DNA of 5,893 bases from positions 1 through 5,893 of the forward strand of contig JAJRUA010000175.1 in NCBI GenBank assembly GCA_024278035.1. The letters are read 5' to 3'. A program made the position numbers and the translations under genes. Shown piece after piece: positions 5,620 to 5,893 of this stretch. Below the pieces are notes generated by a model, which saw only the letters and a program-made list of their open reading frames with translations, searched no databases and was not told the origin of the DNA. The DNA comes from Planctomycetota bacterium (lineage in GTDB: Bacteria > Planctomycetota > Planctomycetia > Pirellulales > Lacipirellulaceae). Numbering within the stretch: position 1 is the first letter of the stretch; each line of letters begins with the position of its first letter.

Positions 5620-5893
5620 TCAGTTGTTTTGGCGATTGGTCTCTTCGTGCGCGGGGTCCTCTTGCATACCATTTTCTTGCACCGTGTTTTCTTGCACCTC
5701 GTTTTCTTGCACCTCGTTTTCTTGCACTGCGCTATCGTGTGCAGGCGGCTCTTCATCGTCGGTCTTGTCGGCAGGCAATACCTGGGCGAGTGTCTTCGCG
5801 ATAGCAATGGATTTTTTCACGCCTTCGTCCAACTCGAACTTCAGTCGGGGCGTGTAGCGGGTGTCAATGCGTTCAATAATTTTTGATTGCAAG
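5620..5893 (-). CDS. rbfA: Ribosome-binding factor A, C-terminal part (5' end beyond window)
   Basis: The frame is open to the right edge and ends with TGA at 5620-5622. The visible start, Q-S-K-I-I-E-R-I-D-T-R-Y-T-P-R-L-K-F-E-L-D-E-G-V-K-K-S, matches the RbfA C-terminal core (R-Y-T-P-x-L-x-F-x-x-D followed by an amphipathic helix). RbfA is a small KH-type protein that binds the 30S subunit during late 16S rRNA maturation and cold adaptation. The TTG at 5890-5892 is an internal Leu codon, not a start. After the core (ending near L-A-Q-V-L) there is an acidic tail of about 50 residues, P-A-D-K-T-D-D-E-E-P-P followed by five tandem x-[VM]-Q-E-[ND] pentapeptides, ending N-R-Q-N-N. Ordinary RbfA stops near the core, so this extension is unusual. 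In many bacteria rbfA follows infB, so nusA and infB may lie just to the right. The gap to the next gene (5541-5619) shows no convincing promoter or terminator. Confidence 0.82.
   Translation of the reverse strand, partial: LQSKIIERIDTRYTPRLKFELDEGVKKSIAIAKTLAQVLPADKTDDEEPPAHDSAVQENEVQENEVQENTVQENGMQEDPAHEETNRQNN
5657..5731. repeat. 15-bp tandem minisatellite inside rbfA (five units)
   Basis: On the + strand TTTTCTTGCACCTCG occurs exactly at 5687-5701 and 5702-5716. Close variants flank it at 5672-5686 (ending CCGTG) and 5717-5731 (ending CTGCG), with a more diverged unit at 5657-5671. The 15-bp period keeps the frame and encodes the pentapeptides A/E/T-V-Q-E-N and G-M-Q-E-D in the RbfA tail. 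The two identical central units suggest recent duplication, and copy number probably varies between strains. Confidence 0.92.

Noticed and set aside
5657..5731. The regular 15-bp repeats as a CRISPR array.
   Set aside because: The units are directly adjacent without spacers, too short, and in frame with a protein-coding gene.

Overview
The window looks like chromosomal DNA of a planctomycete, probably from the Pirellula/Rhodopirellula side of the phylum. Four things point that way, all judged by eye and from memory: the last residues of a c-type cytochrome of a kind common in that phylum, a lysine-rich histone H1-like tail, a secreted TPR protein, and dispersed palindromic repeats of the 'CACAGAGAGCACAGAGG / GCGGATGAACGCAGATT' type. 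Most starts lack a strong Shine-Dalgarno sequence, which also fits. The species cannot be named from the sequence alone.

Layout. At the left edge (2-142, + strand) is the 3' end of a c-type cytochrome gene with a CxxCH haem motif. It ends in a short gap (143-299) that holds a strong GC-rich hairpin (162-199). Every other gene is on the minus strand, so transcription runs from right to left. In that order they are: the 3' part of rbfA (5893-5620), with an unusual pentapeptide-repeat tail; a 378-aa protein (5540-4404) that combines what looks like a catalytically dead endonuclease III-type (HhH-GPD) fold with a histone H1-like Lys/Ala/Pro tail; a 750-aa exported TPR protein (4407-2155) whose GTG start overlaps the previous stop by 4 nt; a 239-bp inverted-repeat element (1962-2200) that reaches into the end of the TPR gene; yebC (1843-1091), with a candidate promoter of its own; and a 247-aa secreted protein of unknown function (1043-300) that looks AT-richer than its neighbours.

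How the genes may work together. rbfA (30S maturation), the HhH/histone-like gene and the TPR gene look like one transcription unit, with a 79-nt gap and then a 4-nt overlap. The inverted repeat closes that unit and may act as a strong RNA hairpin. yebC, a ribosome-associated translation factor or regulator family, restarts transcription beyond it. Ribosome functions therefore flank the unit, while the HhH/histone-like and TPR pair has no assigned role.

The most notable points are the HhH-like domain with both catalytic positions substituted at exactly the endonuclease III spacing and fused to an H1-like tail; the dispersed repeat that supplies the last 15 codons and the stop of the TPR gene; and the 15-bp minisatellite that builds the RbfA tail.
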